Shown piece by piece: positions 26,715-35,234 of a DNA stretch of 64,000 nt (within the stretch, counting starts at the first letter, position 1; each line of letters starts with the position of its first letter). The notes beneath the pieces were generated by a model. It was not told the DNA's origin, did no database searches, and saw nothing but the letters and a program-made list of their open reading frames with translations. A program made the position numbers and the translations under genes. The DNA is from Candidatus Saccharibacteria bacterium UBA6258 (lineage in GTDB: Bacteria > Patescibacteriota > Saccharimonadia > Saccharimonadales > Saccharimonadaceae): positions 14,901 through 78,900 of the forward strand of contig DJVK01000021.1 of the NCBI GenBank assembly GCA_002441145.1. The letters run 5' to 3'.

Positions 26715-27275
26715 TTATTTTTTCGTGGTTTTGTATTGTACGATCGCCTGAGAGACTTTACCCTCTTTGGTCAGGTTCTCAAAGAACAATACTTGCTCGC
26801 TACCAATGACCATCTTGTCTTCTGGACCGTGAATTTCTGTACCAAGTTTAACGATTTGAACATCTGAATTCGACTGAGCGGTGTCTTGTGGGTTTTCGGC
26901 ATTCTCAGCCCCCGTCGACGACGCCTGAAGGTAATAGATATCTGTCAGTGTGTAGTAATTGTTATCAATCTTCTTAAGCTTACCGAAGTACACTTGGCCG
27001 TTCGTCAAAAATACTGCCTGGTACTTACCACCATCGATTAAGCTATTCGCACCGAATACCGTCGACCAAACCGCAAAACCGAGTGCTCCAACCACCAAAA
27101 CACCAAGAACGATTGGTAATAATTTCTTCCATAGGCTCTTTTTAGGGGCCTCGTGGCGAGGTTGGCGGTATTGAGTTGACTGCTGTGGCGCAGCAGCCTG
27201 TTGCTGTGGTTGCGCAGGATGCGCGACAGTTCGCTGTTGGACCGGTCGTTGATTACGGCCAGATAAAGTATCCAT
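26715..27275 (-). CDS. Single-helix membrane protein, unknown, 186 aa
   Basis: A Gln/Pro-rich cytoplasmic N-terminus of about 45 residues (QRPVQQRTVAHPAQPQQQ) precedes one membrane helix (about 50-70) and an exterior domain with AVFLTNGQVYFGKLKKIDNN, YYTLTDIYYLQ and KLGTEIHGPEDKMVIG. I have seen comparable proteins only as CPR hypotheticals and give no function. A strong promoter (TTGTCA-17-TATGAT) lies upstream. Confidence 0.6.
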   Translation of the reverse strand: MDTLSGRNQRPVQQRTVAHPAQPQQQAAAPQQSTQYRQPRHEAPKKSLWKKLLPIVLGVLVVGALGFAVWSTVFGANSLIDGGKYQAVFLTNGQVYFGKLKKIDNNYYTLTDIYYLQASSTGAENAENPQDTAQSNSDVQIVKLGTEIHGPEDKMVIGSEQVLFFENLTKEGKVSQAIVQYKTTKK

Positions 27276-27310
27276 TAGTCTAGTTCTCCCTGATGTTATC
27301 TCTTATGTTT

Positions 27311-27339
27311 ATCATATCACAAGGGTAAAGCGGTGACAA
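27311..27339 (-). promoter_or_regulatory. Promoter TTGTCA-17-TATGAT
   Basis: Read on the minus strand, -35 is at plus 27334-27339 and -10 at plus 27311-27316 with exactly 17 bp between them. It drives the two membrane-protein genes at 26715 and 26170. Confidence 0.65.
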
Positions 27340-27346
27340 TTGGCTG

Positions 27347-27721
27347 TTATGTCGTGGCCATCGTATCTTTGACCAACTTTACTAGTACATCGGGTGAAAC
27401 TGATGATTTTAGCATGTAGGTCGTCGCCCCGAGATTAATCAGTTGCTCGATGTCCGTCTTGCTGTCTAAATTGCTTAATACAACGATAGGTATGTGCTTT
27501 TTATTATCAAAATGCTTCAAAAACTCCCGACCGTCCATGATTGGCATCAAAATATCTAACAGAATAATATCTGGCGTGTGTTTTGATAAATAATCTAGCG
27601 CTTCCTTGCCATTGTGCGAATTGTGAACTTTGAATCCACTATGAGTAAGTATCATGTTAAATGCGTCGCTCAGCGCCAAATCGTCTTCTACTACCAGTAT
27701 GAATTGTAGTTTCTTTGCCAT
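27347..27721 (-). CDS. Single-domain response regulator (receiver only) 2
   Basis: The 124-aa CheY-like receiver has the acidic pair VVEDDL, phospho-acceptor Asp in PDIILLDILMPIMDG (about residue 54), Ser in VVLSNLD and Lys in YMLKSSV. There is no output domain. It follows the CHASE kinase by 12 bases with AAGGGGA as ribosome-binding site, so kinase and receiver form an operon. It is a close paralogue of the receiver at 6505. Confidence 0.92.
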   Translation of the reverse strand: MAKKLQFILVVEDDLALSDAFNMILTHSGFKVHNSHNGKEALDYLSKHTPDIILLDILMPIMDGREFLKHFDNKKHIPIVVLSNLDSKTDIEQLINLGATTYMLKSSVSPDVLVKLVKDTMATT

Positions 27722-27733
27722 ATCTTCCCCTTT

Positions 27734-29566
27734 CTACCGCTTAGTTCTGCCTTTTTTATCACGATGGGTCGCCCGTAAATTAACGTAGGCACGGTTAATC
27801 GTAGAATCTTTTGGCAGTGTAAGCGTAAACGCGCTACCCTTGCCAAGCCGAGATACGACGGTAATATCGCCACCATGAGCCCTAGCTAACTGACGCGCTA
27901 AGAATAGCCCCAGTCCACTACCACCTTCGGTGTGTGATAACGGGTTTTCGACGCGATCAAACTTATTAAATACTCGTTCATAATCGCGAGCAGCGATACC
28001 GACTCCGTTATCTCTGATGACCAGTGCGACCATTTTACCCGCGTCCTTAAGCTGTATCTGCACCGTAGATGACGGGTACGAGTATTTTATGGCGTTACTT
28101 ACAAGGTTCTCGACGATCATCGAGACATATCTGTCGTCTGCCATGACGATGCGAGGTCGCTTAAAGCGGCTTACAAGTTCGATATCCTTTACCGCTGCCT
28201 GTTCATTAAACGTGTCGATAACTCGTGTCGATACCCTCGACAAGTCCACCTCAACCGGTTCGATTAGCAACTGTCCAGCGTCGACTTTCGAAACATACAG
28301 TAATTCGTTGATAATGTGCAGTTGTCGCTCATTTGCTTCATAGGCCTTTTCGGCGACTGATCGCTGCATCGAATTAAGCTCGCCAGTGATGCCCGACGTC
28401 AGCATGCCTATATACTGCTTTACGCCACTCGCTGGCGTCCGTAACTGGTGTGAAGCAAGTGCTAATAACTCGTCCTTTGTTTTTTGGACCTCGACTTCAT
28501 AGTTTTGCTCAACTTTGGCTATTCGCGACATGAGCAAGGCATACACGAATACCGCAGCAATCGAACTAATTACCGCTCCCATGGTAAAAATGCCAATCGG
28601 TCCGAAAAAACGGTTTAATGCTTCGTCCTGCCCGCCAACCGATATACCCCATCGTCGGCTATCAACCTCAACGAACTCTGTAAATTTACGTTGCTTTTCA
28701 ATTGGCGTACTCGAAGAGTCCACACTATATAGCGCTGTTTGGCCACTAATATCCAGATCATACAGATTAATGTCGGTGCTATCATCAAATCGAGGTGACT
28801 GTTCTGCATATCGACTGAGTATGTCGCCTGGCCTGAATACGACGTACACATAACCCTTCAGGGCCGCTCGTCGATCCTTGATGGTCGCTGGGATTGTATC
28901 GGTTGTGTAAACCGGGTAGTAGATAAGTACACCTAAATTATCGTCTTTTTTATCTAAGTCCTGCACTAATTTGACGGGCGACGACATGGTTGGTCGAGCA
29001 CTATCACGAGCTTCGGCCATTGCAGCTCTTCGCACCTGGTCTGCGAACATATCGTACCCAAACGCGCGCTGATTGATGCTATCAAACGGCTCAATGTATG
29101 TAATTGCCGTATATTCATCTCGCGCATTCGTTGGCGTTACTGAAAACTCCGGAAATCCCTCTGCGCGAATATTCTGTTCGAACCCAGCAACCTGGTCGGG
29201 TAATAAATACGTCACATATCCTAAGCCCAATAGCGACCGGTACTGCTCAGGCACCCTCATGTCATCGTAAAACTGCTGCCACTCAGACCTCGTGACATCA
29301 CCGTGAGCGTTGAATAGCGCGGCTGCCGCATACAATAAGCGGTCGTACGTTCCAACCGTACTAGCCGTATGTGACTGGATAGATAAAGCTTGCTGCGATA
29401 GTCGAGAATCGTAATCTGCAGCGTTCTGGGTAGATATCGCTTTCGCAAACAAACTTGCCGCAGAAAATCCGATTAAAAAAACTAGTAGCGAAATAAGAAT
29501 GACGGCTGTATATTCCGATGACGGCTTCATGCGCAAGCCAAATACTTCTTGTACGCGCTTAATCAT
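27734..29566 (-). CDS. CHASE-domain membrane histidine kinase
   Basis: The 610-aa kinase has a first membrane helix (about residues 22-42), an exterior CHASE-type sensor domain (about 75-300, with AAALFNAHGDVTRSEW and GYVTYLLPDQVAGFE), a second helix (about 325-350), HisKA with LASHQLRTPASGVKQ, and a HATPase with N box (NLVSNAIKYS), G1 (DNGVGIA) and G2 (GGSGLGLFLA). CHASE domains bind small extracellular ligands. The HisKA core is nearly identical in pattern to that of the PAS kinase at 6958, so the two may share receivers. A TACACT box and AGGAGT lie just before the ATG. Confidence 0.92.
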   Translation of the reverse strand: MIKRVQEVFGLRMKPSSEYTAVILISLLVFLIGFSAASLFAKAISTQNAADYDSRLSQQALSIQSHTASTVGTYDRLLYAAAALFNAHGDVTRSEWQQFYDDMRVPEQYRSLLGLGYVTYLLPDQVAGFEQNIRAEGFPEFSVTPTNARDEYTAITYIEPFDSINQRAFGYDMFADQVRRAAMAEARDSARPTMSSPVKLVQDLDKKDDNLGVLIYYPVYTTDTIPATIKDRRAALKGYVYVVFRPGDILSRYAEQSPRFDDSTDINLYDLDISGQTALYSVDSSSTPIEKQRKFTEFVEVDSRRWGISVGGQDEALNRFFGPIGIFTMGAVISSIAAVFVYALLMSRIAKVEQNYEVEVQKTKDELLALASHQLRTPASGVKQYIGMLTSGITGELNSMQRSVAEKAYEANERQLHIINELLYVSKVDAGQLLIEPVEVDLSRVSTRVIDTFNEQAAVKDIELVSRFKRPRIVMADDRYVSMIVENLVSNAIKYSYPSSTVQIQLKDAGKMVALVIRDNGVGIAARDYERVFNKFDRVENPLSHTEGGSGLGLFLARQLARAHGGDITVVSRLGKGSAFTLTLPKDSTINRAYVNLRATHRDKKGRTKR

Positions 29567-29634
29567 ACTCCTACTAGTGTAACAAAATTATGCCTTTGGT
29601 TCTATGCAGCAGTGCGGCTAACAGTACTCCGAAC

Positions 29635-30486
29635 TTAGACATTGTTAGAACCTACCACTCGCCACGCCTTCGTGCGCAGCACCTCTTCGTCAGTGACATC
29701 TTGATTGCCAAGTATAGTATCAGATAATAGCCCCGAGTATGTATTAGCCTTACGGTATATCGGCACTAGATAATTTACTCCCGCAACAACCAATGGCTCC
29801 CCGTGGCGCGTAAGTAGCCTGTGTAGGCGTTTATCTATCCGTCTAAAAAACTCCAGCAGCATCTGCTTATCCGTCTGTGCAACATTATACTGTTCGTGAA
29901 ATCCTTCGGACCCCTTACCCGCCTTTCCCCTTGTAGTAGCCGAAATCGTGTGCGTTTGGCGCCCTTGGGGGAACTCATCAATCTGCAGTGCTTCTGTCAG
30001 GCTCGGCGGGAAATCACGCAAGCGCACTGGCTTCAGCTTATATCGAGTTCCGTGATACAAGCGGACATTCTTATGGCCGATAGTCAATAAGAAATACGGC
30101 TTCGTTTCGTTCATCGCCATAATCAGTGGCTCCAGTTCGAATTGATCGCTAATTATAACCAGCTCCTCTGTAATACTCTCGGGTATATGGTAATAGCTAA
30201 ACATATCCGGCCCCATGAACAGTGCGAGCCCAGCTCGTTGTGATGGCCAGAATTCCGTACCGTTCACCAATTCTTTCGCTGGCTTAAGAAGGTCTTCGAT
30301 ATACCCTTTAGTTGCGCCTAATTCAGTCAATTCTTGCTTAGCCTGCTTAAGAAATGTCTTTAGCTTGATCAAGTTAGGGTTCGTTCCGGTCGTTACTGGA
30401 ATATACGGAATATACAGCGATACGCGAAGCGCGCCGATTGCCCCTTTTAACTTTTGCAGTTGTCTATTGCTAGGAAAATTTATCAT
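29635..30486 (-). CDS. baeRF-family (archaeo-eukaryotic release-factor-like) protein, truncated
   Basis: The 283-aa protein resembles bacterial members of the eRF1-like baeRF families: an N-terminal segment SLYIPYIPVTTGTNPNLIKL, a central domain with FMGPDMFSYYHIPES, PYFLLTIGHKNVRLYHGTRY and the C-proximal PLVVAGVNYLVPIYRKANTY and AWRVV. Family proteins usually run on for another 70-90 residues with an L7Ae-like C-terminal domain; here the stop follows AWRVVGSNNV, and only about 60 bases separate it from the next gene. Such proteins are thought to act in ribosome rescue or stress. It shares an operon with hsp20. Confidence 0.7.
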   Translation of the reverse strand: MINFPSNRQLQKLKGAIGALRVSLYIPYIPVTTGTNPNLIKLKTFLKQAKQELTELGATKGYIEDLLKPAKELVNGTEFWPSQRAGLALFMGPDMFSYYHIPESITEELVIISDQFELEPLIMAMNETKPYFLLTIGHKNVRLYHGTRYKLKPVRLRDFPPSLTEALQIDEFPQGRQTHTISATTRGKAGKGSEGFHEQYNVAQTDKQMLLEFFRRIDKRLHRLLTRHGEPLVVAGVNYLVPIYRKANTYSGLLSDTILGNQDVTDEEVLRTKAWRVVGSNNV

Positions 30487-30517
30487 ATAGTAATACTCCT
30501 CTCGCGGTTATACGCCA

Positions 30518-30778
30518 TTATGAACTACGCACGATTTCCCTCGGCGTCTTGCGTTCCTCCTCTATTAAAAGCTCCAGTTCGTCACACCGGTTTATAAAAT
30601 CCGATCTGCTCTGGAATATTTCTTTAGGATGAAACTGACGAAGAAATTCCACTACGTTCTTATGAAATCCATGCGCGACGGCTGAGATGACGATTCTTCG
30701 TGCTGAAGCCGGGAACGGCCCGGCAGCCCGCGCCACGTTCGCGAATGTTTGTATTGGGGGAAGTTGTTTTGTGAACAT
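30518..30778 (-). CDS. DUF2795-like small protein, 86 aa
   Basis: The protein is helical with FANVARAAGPFPASARRIVI, HGFHKNVVEFLRQF and an acidic-basic end (CDELELLIEEERKTPREI). The spacing of FPAS, a helix, and a Val/Leu-rich second helix recalls DUF2795, small proteins often found next to stress genes. The match is weak and from memory. It lies 29 bases after hsp20 and 31 bases before the baeRF-like gene, so it is part of that operon. Confidence 0.5.
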   Translation of the reverse strand: MFTKQLPPIQTFANVARAAGPFPASARRIVISAVAHGFHKNVVEFLRQFHPKEIFQSRSDFINRCDELELLIEEERKTPREIVRSS

Positions 30779-30807
30779 ATCACCCTCCTATCATCATATT
30801 CAAACGA

Positions 30808-31203
30808 CTACGCCGCAGTTAGCGGAATTGAAACCTTTAGCACACCGTCCCTAAACATTGCCTTCGCTTTATCGATAAGAACGCCATCAGGTAGCGTTAC
30901 TCTGCGGAAGTACTTATCGCGACATTCACGAAAGTAGTACAGGCGACCAAGATGCTCTTTGACATCTTGCTTGTGTTCTGCCGATATCTCCAGTATGCCG
31001 TCATCAGCCGCGACGCTCACTTCGGTCCTATCAAAGTTTGGCAAACTGACTTCTGCCACTAAATTACCGTCCTCTTCGTACATGTCCATTGCAGGCACGT
31101 CTTCGAGTATTGGCAACGCATTCCAATCACTCTTGCCCATTTCTTCCAGTTCGCGTTCAATTCTGTTTATTTGTCTCACTGGGTTATACGTTATGAGTTT
31201 CAT
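30808..31203 (-). CDS. Hsp20 / alpha-crystallin small heat-shock protein
   Basis: The protein of about 131 aa has a short N-terminal arm (MKLITYNPVRQINRIERELE), the alpha-crystallin beta sandwich (about residues 35-125) with EDGNLVAEVSLPNF and FRRVTLPDGVLIDKAKAMFR, and the near-C-terminal GVLKVSIPL, which holds the IxI/V-type contact motif. It should form oligomers that hold unfolding proteins. GGAG lies 6-7 nt before the ATG at 31203, which decides this start; a GTG four codons upstream lacks one. TATGAT is its probable -10 box (plus 31224-31229). Confidence 0.93.
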   Translation of the reverse strand: MKLITYNPVRQINRIERELEEMGKSDWNALPILEDVPAMDMYEEDGNLVAEVSLPNFDRTEVSVAADDGILEISAEHKQDVKEHLGRLYYFRECRDKYFRRVTLPDGVLIDKAKAMFRDGVLKVSIPLTAA

Positions 31204-31392
31204 GATATTCTCCACTTGTATTTATCATACTGCTACATATTAGGTGTTGGTGTTCGCTCCTTCCATTCCTCGCATGCCTCCTTACCCTTTCCTGTGGTGC
31301 TCGCATAGTGGGAGTTTGCTCACGCAAATCCCTATATACATATATACGCACGTTTAAGTAATAATCCGCAATGCGCGGGAACACTAATCCAG

Positions 31393-31408
31393 TGTGAACT
31401 TACTCACA
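31393..31408. promoter_or_regulatory. Perfect Crp-type box TGTGA-N6-TCACA
   Basis: TGTGAACTTACTCACA lies between the divergent hsp20 operon and the second Crp/Fnr gene, centred about 51 bp before the start inferred from TATAAT at 31440-31445. A weaker copy, TGGGAGTTTGCTCACG, lies at 31309-31324. The stretch 31204-31463 holds no gene. Confidence 0.7.
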
Positions 31409-31463
31409 CACGTGCCTCGTAATTTATTTAGGATAGTTATATAATAAGCATTGGAGATGCATT

Positions 31464-32111
31464 ATGGATACAAACGTGTCTAAAAAGCTACATGAATTCT
31501 TTACCAACTTTCCTTTAAAGCGGTTCAAAAGAGGCCAAATTCTTATATACGGCGGCGACAGCCCGCCCGGCATCTACTTTATACAATCTGGCGAGGTGCG
31601 CCAGTACGATATCGCGCGCAATGGTGACGAGATGGTGGTAAATGTATACAATCCACCATCTCTTTTTCCTATGTCATGGGCGGTTAACCAGGCGCCTAAC
31701 GAATACTTCTACGAAACTACCATGGACACCGTCGTCAGTATCGCCCCCGTCGAAGATTGCCTGGTCTTCTTTAAACAAAACCCAGATGTTGTCTACGCAC
31801 TACTCTCGCGCTCATATGAAAACACCGACACGCTCTTGCGCCGCATGAAACATCTCATGAAAGGTACCGCCCAGTCACGAGCGATACTTGAGCTTCTTAT
31901 CGCCTGTAAATGTTTTGAAGCACAACGAAACAACGCCTGCACGGTACTAGTCAGCGAGAACGAACTAGCGGCGCGAACTGGGCTGACGCGCGAAACAATT
32001 AGCCGTGAGTTGCGTCAGTTGCAAAATAGACAGCTTATCACAATGGGGCGCAAACAAATCATAATCAACGACATCGCCTCCCTCGAAGCGCTTCTCAGCC
32101 AAAAGTTGTAG
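31464..32111 (+). CDS. Crp/Fnr-family transcription regulator 2
   Basis: The 215-aa protein has the nucleotide-binding-type barrel (GQILIYGGDSPPGIYFIQSG), the dimer helix and the C-terminal winged helix with SENELAARTGLTRETISREL. The recognition helix keeps R-E-T-x-x-R, the residues with which Crp reads TGTGA, in agreement with the perfect box found upstream of its own gene. No Arg-Ser pair for cAMP and no FeS cysteine cluster are seen. A TGGAG ribosome-binding site precedes the ATG. It is a paralogue of the protein at 51720. Confidence 0.92.
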   Translation: MDTNVSKKLHEFFTNFPLKRFKRGQILIYGGDSPPGIYFIQSGEVRQYDIARNGDEMVVNVYNPPSLFPMSWAVNQAPNEYFYETTMDTVVSIAPVEDCLVFFKQNPDVVYALLSRSYENTDTLLRRMKHLMKGTAQSRAILELLIACKCFEAQRNNACTVLVSENELAARTGLTRETISRELRQLQNRQLITMGRKQIIINDIASLEALLSQKL

Positions 32112-32154
32112 TAGTTACGCGATGCTACCTTTCGCTTAACTACTCGAATTATCC

Positions 32155-33126
32155 CTAATAACGCACAAGCTCGAAAGACGCGACGCCCATACTGCCAGTT
32201 ATCTGGATTGTTTTCGTTGCGGTATCGAAGTTATCAGTCTCGTAGATTCCATCACCCTTGTTCACGAGTCCCTCTAAGTTACGACTAGACAGTCCGCTAT
32301 CTAATTCAACTTTAATACCACTCTCTTTTGGAACACGCATAACAATAGAGCTAGCGCCGACATTTAATTCAACGTCTAATTTATTGGCCACATCGCCGAG
32401 CGTCACGTTAACGCTACTTGCGCCCGTGTCGAGAACTAACTCGCGCAGATTAATATCCGCCAAGTCGGCACTCACATCAGACGCGCCAGCCTTAAGTGTG
32501 GCGATTGTGAGAATCTCTTTAGGTAAGCGAACGGCCAGTTCATTGTGCATGTCGCCTCGCCACATCATATTGTTGCCATGTGTCGATATCAGCACACGCT
32601 GTGTATCGCCGACTGTTCGTGATTGTCGGTACAAGTTAGCAAAGCTGCTATCAAGCGTTGCACCGACTGAGTTTTCGTCAGTTGATTCAATCGTAATATC
32701 TCCGACACCAGCCTCGATGATAACATCAAGGTTTTTAGTACCATCACTTTCAACGGCAACCTGTTCGGTAAAGTTACGCGTTTCCGCACGGTCGAATAAT
32801 GTACCCGTACCCACGGCCGCCCATGCGACGAGTGCCAGGCTTGCTAGCATCAGCACCATCGACACGACACTCCAGCCCACTCCAGGCAGCTTAAGGAGTG
32901 ACACACCCCAGCCAACAATCAATAGCGGCCACAGTTGCCATACGTTGGCAAGATTCACGTCAACGATATCTAAATTATCGAGCAATATCAACAACCCGAC
33001 GAGAACGAGTAATAATCCCCAGAATGCTCTGCTCATATCCCAGCCGCCACGCTTCTCAGCGACGACAACGGGTTCTTTGACTTCTTTAACCTTTGCGACT
33101 TTTGTCTCCGTCTTTTTTTCAGCCAT
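32155..33126 (-). CDS. LiaF/toastrack-type membrane protein
   Basis: The 323-aa protein has a Lys/Glu/Val-rich N-terminus, three or four membrane helices (about residues 30-110; LLLVLVGLLILLDNL and LLIVGWGVSLLKLPG) and a C-terminal beta-solenoid of repeated short strands (VDVIIEAGVGDITIES, LKAGASDVSADLADINL, LDTGASSVNVTLGDV). This is the helical-bundle plus toastrack layout of LiaF/DUF5668-DUF4097 envelope-stress proteins. It overlaps the PspC gene by one base, so the pair is one operon and probably one envelope-stress sensing unit. Confidence 0.8.
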   Translation of the reverse strand: MAEKKTETKVAKVKEVKEPVVVAEKRGGWDMSRAFWGLLLVLVGLLILLDNLDIVDVNLANVWQLWPLLIVGWGVSLLKLPGVGWSVVSMVLMLASLALVAWAAVGTGTLFDRAETRNFTEQVAVESDGTKNLDVIIEAGVGDITIESTDENSVGATLDSSFANLYRQSRTVGDTQRVLISTHGNNMMWRGDMHNELAVRLPKEILTIATLKAGASDVSADLADINLRELVLDTGASSVNVTLGDVANKLDVELNVGASSIVMRVPKESGIKVELDSGLSSRNLEGLVNKGDGIYETDNFDTATKTIQITGSMGVASFELVRY

Positions 33127-33572
33127 TACTTTCGTCCTCCTAGTTTAGTAAGAACCATCACGCCGATTAGCACTAAGGCAAGCGGCCATAGCAAATCCCA
33201 TCGCAGATACACGACATCAGGGAACAGTCGCACTAATAGCAACCAACCACCGATTACGATGAGCCCGACGCCAAAGTAGTTTCTCGCACGATCACCTGCG
33301 CCGCCTTCGCGCCATTCCCGAGACATCGCATCAAAGTTCGTCTTCATCGTTGCCATGGCGTCACCAGATGCAGGCTCGTTACCAGGTGTCGGCAACAGAA
33401 ACGCCATTAATATATACGCAGGAATTATAAACCCTGCTCCAGCGATGACGAGCACCACCAATATGATCCTGAGCAGCGTCACGTCGATGGCGAAGTAGTC
33501 TGCCAGTCCTGCCGCTACGCCAAATATCTTCCCTTCGGCTGGCTTTCTATAAAGTGTTCTTGGCTCCGTCAT
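33126..33572 (-). CDS. PspC-domain membrane protein
   Basis: The 148-aa protein starts with a PspC domain (RKPAEGKIFGVAAGLADYF, then VTLLRIILVVLVIAG and IPAYILMAFLLP), followed by a charged linker and two more membrane helices near the C-terminus. PspC domains take part in envelope-stress signalling. It overlaps the toastrack gene downstream. TATAAT is found on the minus strand about 40 bases upstream (plus 33611-33616). Confidence 0.88.
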   Translation of the reverse strand: MTEPRTLYRKPAEGKIFGVAAGLADYFAIDVTLLRIILVVLVIAGAGFIIPAYILMAFLLPTPGNEPASGDAMATMKTNFDAMSREWREGGAGDRARNYFGVGLIVIGGWLLLVRLFPDVVYLRWDLLWPLALVLIGVMVLTKLGGRK

Positions 33573-33650
33573 GTAACCTCCTACCTCTAGAGACCTAGTG
33601 TTCTAACTTCATTATACTCTCTACCCCTTAGCCGTAAAGGGGGCTATAAC

Positions 33651-33682
33651 AAAATCCCGCCACGGTGGGGGCGGGCGGGATT
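33651..33682 (-). terminator. Rho-independent terminator
   Basis: The GC-rich stem ATCCCGCC / GGCGGGAT is followed by TTTTG on the minus strand and ends the FMN-reductase operon. Confidence 0.85.
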
Positions 33683-33704
33683 AGGTTATAGCGCGTATGT
33701 TTAA

Positions 33705-34244
33705 TTATGCAGCAACGACTTCGTCTACAGTCGCCTTAAGTTGCGCATCTACCGCAGCTTCGTCAGCAATCGTGCCGTCAACATTTAGTTCTTTCATGAA
33801 CGTAAGGTTAGTTGTCGTTGGCAATACATTTGCCTTCACGTTACCAAGTACGATTTTTGCGTTATCGTGCACACGACTAGCGCCATACCAGCCATAACCT
33901 GCAAGTGCCACAGGTTTGTCGTTCCATTCCTTGAACACCCAGTCAATTGCGTTCTTTTGGATTGCGCTCAGGCTACCATTGTATTCCGGGGTTACCAGCA
34001 CGATAGCATCGGCATCTCCCACCATCTTAGTCCAAGCTAGAACATTTTCATTATCGGGTGCGAATTCTTCTGATGATGGCGCTACCGGTGCGTCAAAAAA
34101 GGGTAAACCTAGATGTTTAACGTCAACGGTCGTGACTTCAACGTTATCGCGTGACGCGAGTTCTTTTGATACTACCGGGACAAACGTGTCCGCGACGCCA
34201 CCGGGGCGTGAACTACCACTCACGACTAATATTTTTCGTGCCAT
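33705..34244 (-). CDS. NADPH-dependent FMN reductase
   Basis: The 179-aa flavodoxin-fold protein has the FMN-phosphate loop VVSGSSRPGGVADTF at the N-terminus and the family motif TPEYNGSLSAIQKNAIDWV near residue 90. Members reduce FMN, quinones, azo dyes or chromate with NAD(P)H. It follows an ArsR-type regulator gene by 24 bases on the same strand, suggesting induction by an oxidant, metal or toxic organic compound. Confidence 0.92.
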   Translation of the reverse strand: MARKILVVSGSSRPGGVADTFVPVVSKELASRDNVEVTTVDVKHLGLPFFDAPVAPSSEEFAPDNENVLAWTKMVGDADAIVLVTPEYNGSLSAIQKNAIDWVFKEWNDKPVALAGYGWYGASRVHDNAKIVLGNVKANVLPTTTNLTFMKELNVDGTIADEAAVDAQLKATVDEVVAA

Positions 34245-34268
34245 ATAAAACCTCTTTCTTACTGAGCG

Positions 34269-34550
34269 TTATAATTTGTATGCGTTTATGCCAACAGAAT
34301 CTAATAGCTCATGATTCAACGTGTACATCTTTTGTACACCTTGCTTCTCCTCTAGAATGACGCCAGCATCTACCAATTTGCTAAAATGATGGCTCATGGC
34401 AGGCTGCGATAACTTAAGGAACGATGCACATGACGCAACAAGGTCGCAACTTGGCGCTGGTTTATCCAACTTGGCCAATGTGCGCACTATGTTAAGCCGC
34501 GTGTCATCCGCAAGAGCTTTAATAATATCTGTGGTTGTATTCGTGATCAT
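34269..34550 (-). CDS. ArsR-family winged-helix regulator
   Basis: The 93-aa protein is a minimal ArsR-type winged helix: ALADDTRLNIVRTLAKL, then the helix-turn-helix LKLSQPAMSHHFSKLVDAG and the wing VILEEKQGVQKMYTLN. Two or three cysteines (CDLVASCASF) near the start of the recognition part could bind a metal or be oxidised. It probably represses its own operon with the FMN reductase. The upstream 34551-34610 is very AT-rich and includes the symmetric run AATATTTAAATAT. Confidence 0.88.
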   Translation of the reverse strand: MITNTTTDIIKALADDTRLNIVRTLAKLDKPAPSCDLVASCASFLKLSQPAMSHHFSKLVDAGVILEEKQGVQKMYTLNHELLDSVGINAYKL

Positions 34551-34649
34551 GATACATATCCTATTATATCGAAATATTTAAATATATCAATACTTTTCGT
34601 CAATTACTTTCTCTAATTATACTTCTTACTGCGATATACTAGATATAAT

Positions 34650-34928
34650 ATGGATACATCTTCGATTGACCCCGCCCTACTGCAAGAACTGTTAAATGGT
34701 TCGACTTCGACGACAACCAAACCGATTATTGATTTGAGCTATATATATCCATTCTTAATCGCATTTACGATTATTTCAGCGCTTATCACTATACTTTATC
34801 TAATTAATATCATTCAGCATTGGCGTGTTAACCGTGCAGTCTTAGAAATGCGTGATATTCTTAAGCAAATGAACAACCGTGCAGCACAACCCGAGCCACC
34901 GGTCAAAGAGCCTACCGAAACCGCATAA
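34650..34928 (+). CDS. Small single-helix membrane protein, 92 aa
   Basis: A Thr/Ser-rich N-terminus of about 27 residues (SSIDPALLQELLNGST) precedes one long membrane helix (about 31-54) and a charged cytoplasmic helix (VNRAVLEMRDILKQMNNR) with a Pro/Glu-rich tail. I do not recognise the family. TATACT lies 9 nt before the ATG and TATAAT directly before it, without a Shine-Dalgarno sequence, suggesting a nearly leaderless mRNA. A strong terminator follows the stop. Confidence 0.65.
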   Translation: MDTSSIDPALLQELLNGSTSTTTKPIIDLSYIYPFLIAFTIISALITILYLINIIQHWRVNRAVLEMRDILKQMNNRAAQPEPPVKEPTETA

Positions 34929-34930
34929 TA

Positions 34931-34958
34931 AAAACTCCCCGTGCAATCGGGGAGTTTT
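34931..34958. terminator. Bidirectional terminator between convergent genes
   Basis: The stem AAAACTCCCC / GGGGAGTTTT has a short loop and T-runs on both strands. Confidence 0.85.
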
Positions 34959-34979
34959 AAATTCAAGTATTCTACGCGA

Positions 34980-35234
34980 CTATTCTAGTGCTGCGTCAAT
35001 TTCACTTGTATCAAGTTCTTTATCGATATCAACAGCTTCAAGATCGCTCTTTACATCTGCAGTTTCAGCCTTGGCCTCGGTAGCAGTTTGAGGAGCGCTA
35101 TTCGTATCACTTGCAGGCTGTGCTTGCATACGGTTGTAAAACACATACCCAAGTGCTCCAATGATGACGATGATGACAACGATGATTACCGCTTCGACCG
35201 CGCTAAATCCTTTGCGGATTGTATTAGTTTTCAC
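34980..35234 (-). CDS. Pilin-like membrane protein with acidic tail, 84 aa
   Basis: The start MKTNTIRKGFSAVEAVIIVV has the class III prepilin pattern (basic leader, Gly before a Phe, Glu at +5, then a hydrophobic helix through GALGYVFYN). The rest is a disordered, strongly acidic tail (TATEAKAETADVKSDLEAVD) instead of a globular pilin head. It overlaps the preceding gene at 35224 by 11 bases, so it is translated from the same mRNA. It may be a pseudopilin or a membrane-tethered acidic peptide. Confidence 0.6.
   Translation of the reverse strand: MKTNTIRKGFSAVEAVIIVVIIVIIGALGYVFYNRMQAQPASDTNSAPQTATEAKAETADVKSDLEAVDIDKELDTSEIDAALE

Noticed and set aside
29170..29200. T-loop-like GTTCGAACCC as a second tRNA
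   Set aside because: It lies inside the CHASE kinase gene and has no acceptor or anticodon stem around it.
32258..33148. Plus-strand frame (296 aa) over the toastrack gene
   Set aside because: Ser/Thr-rich mirror of repeats in the minus-strand gene; no start signal.
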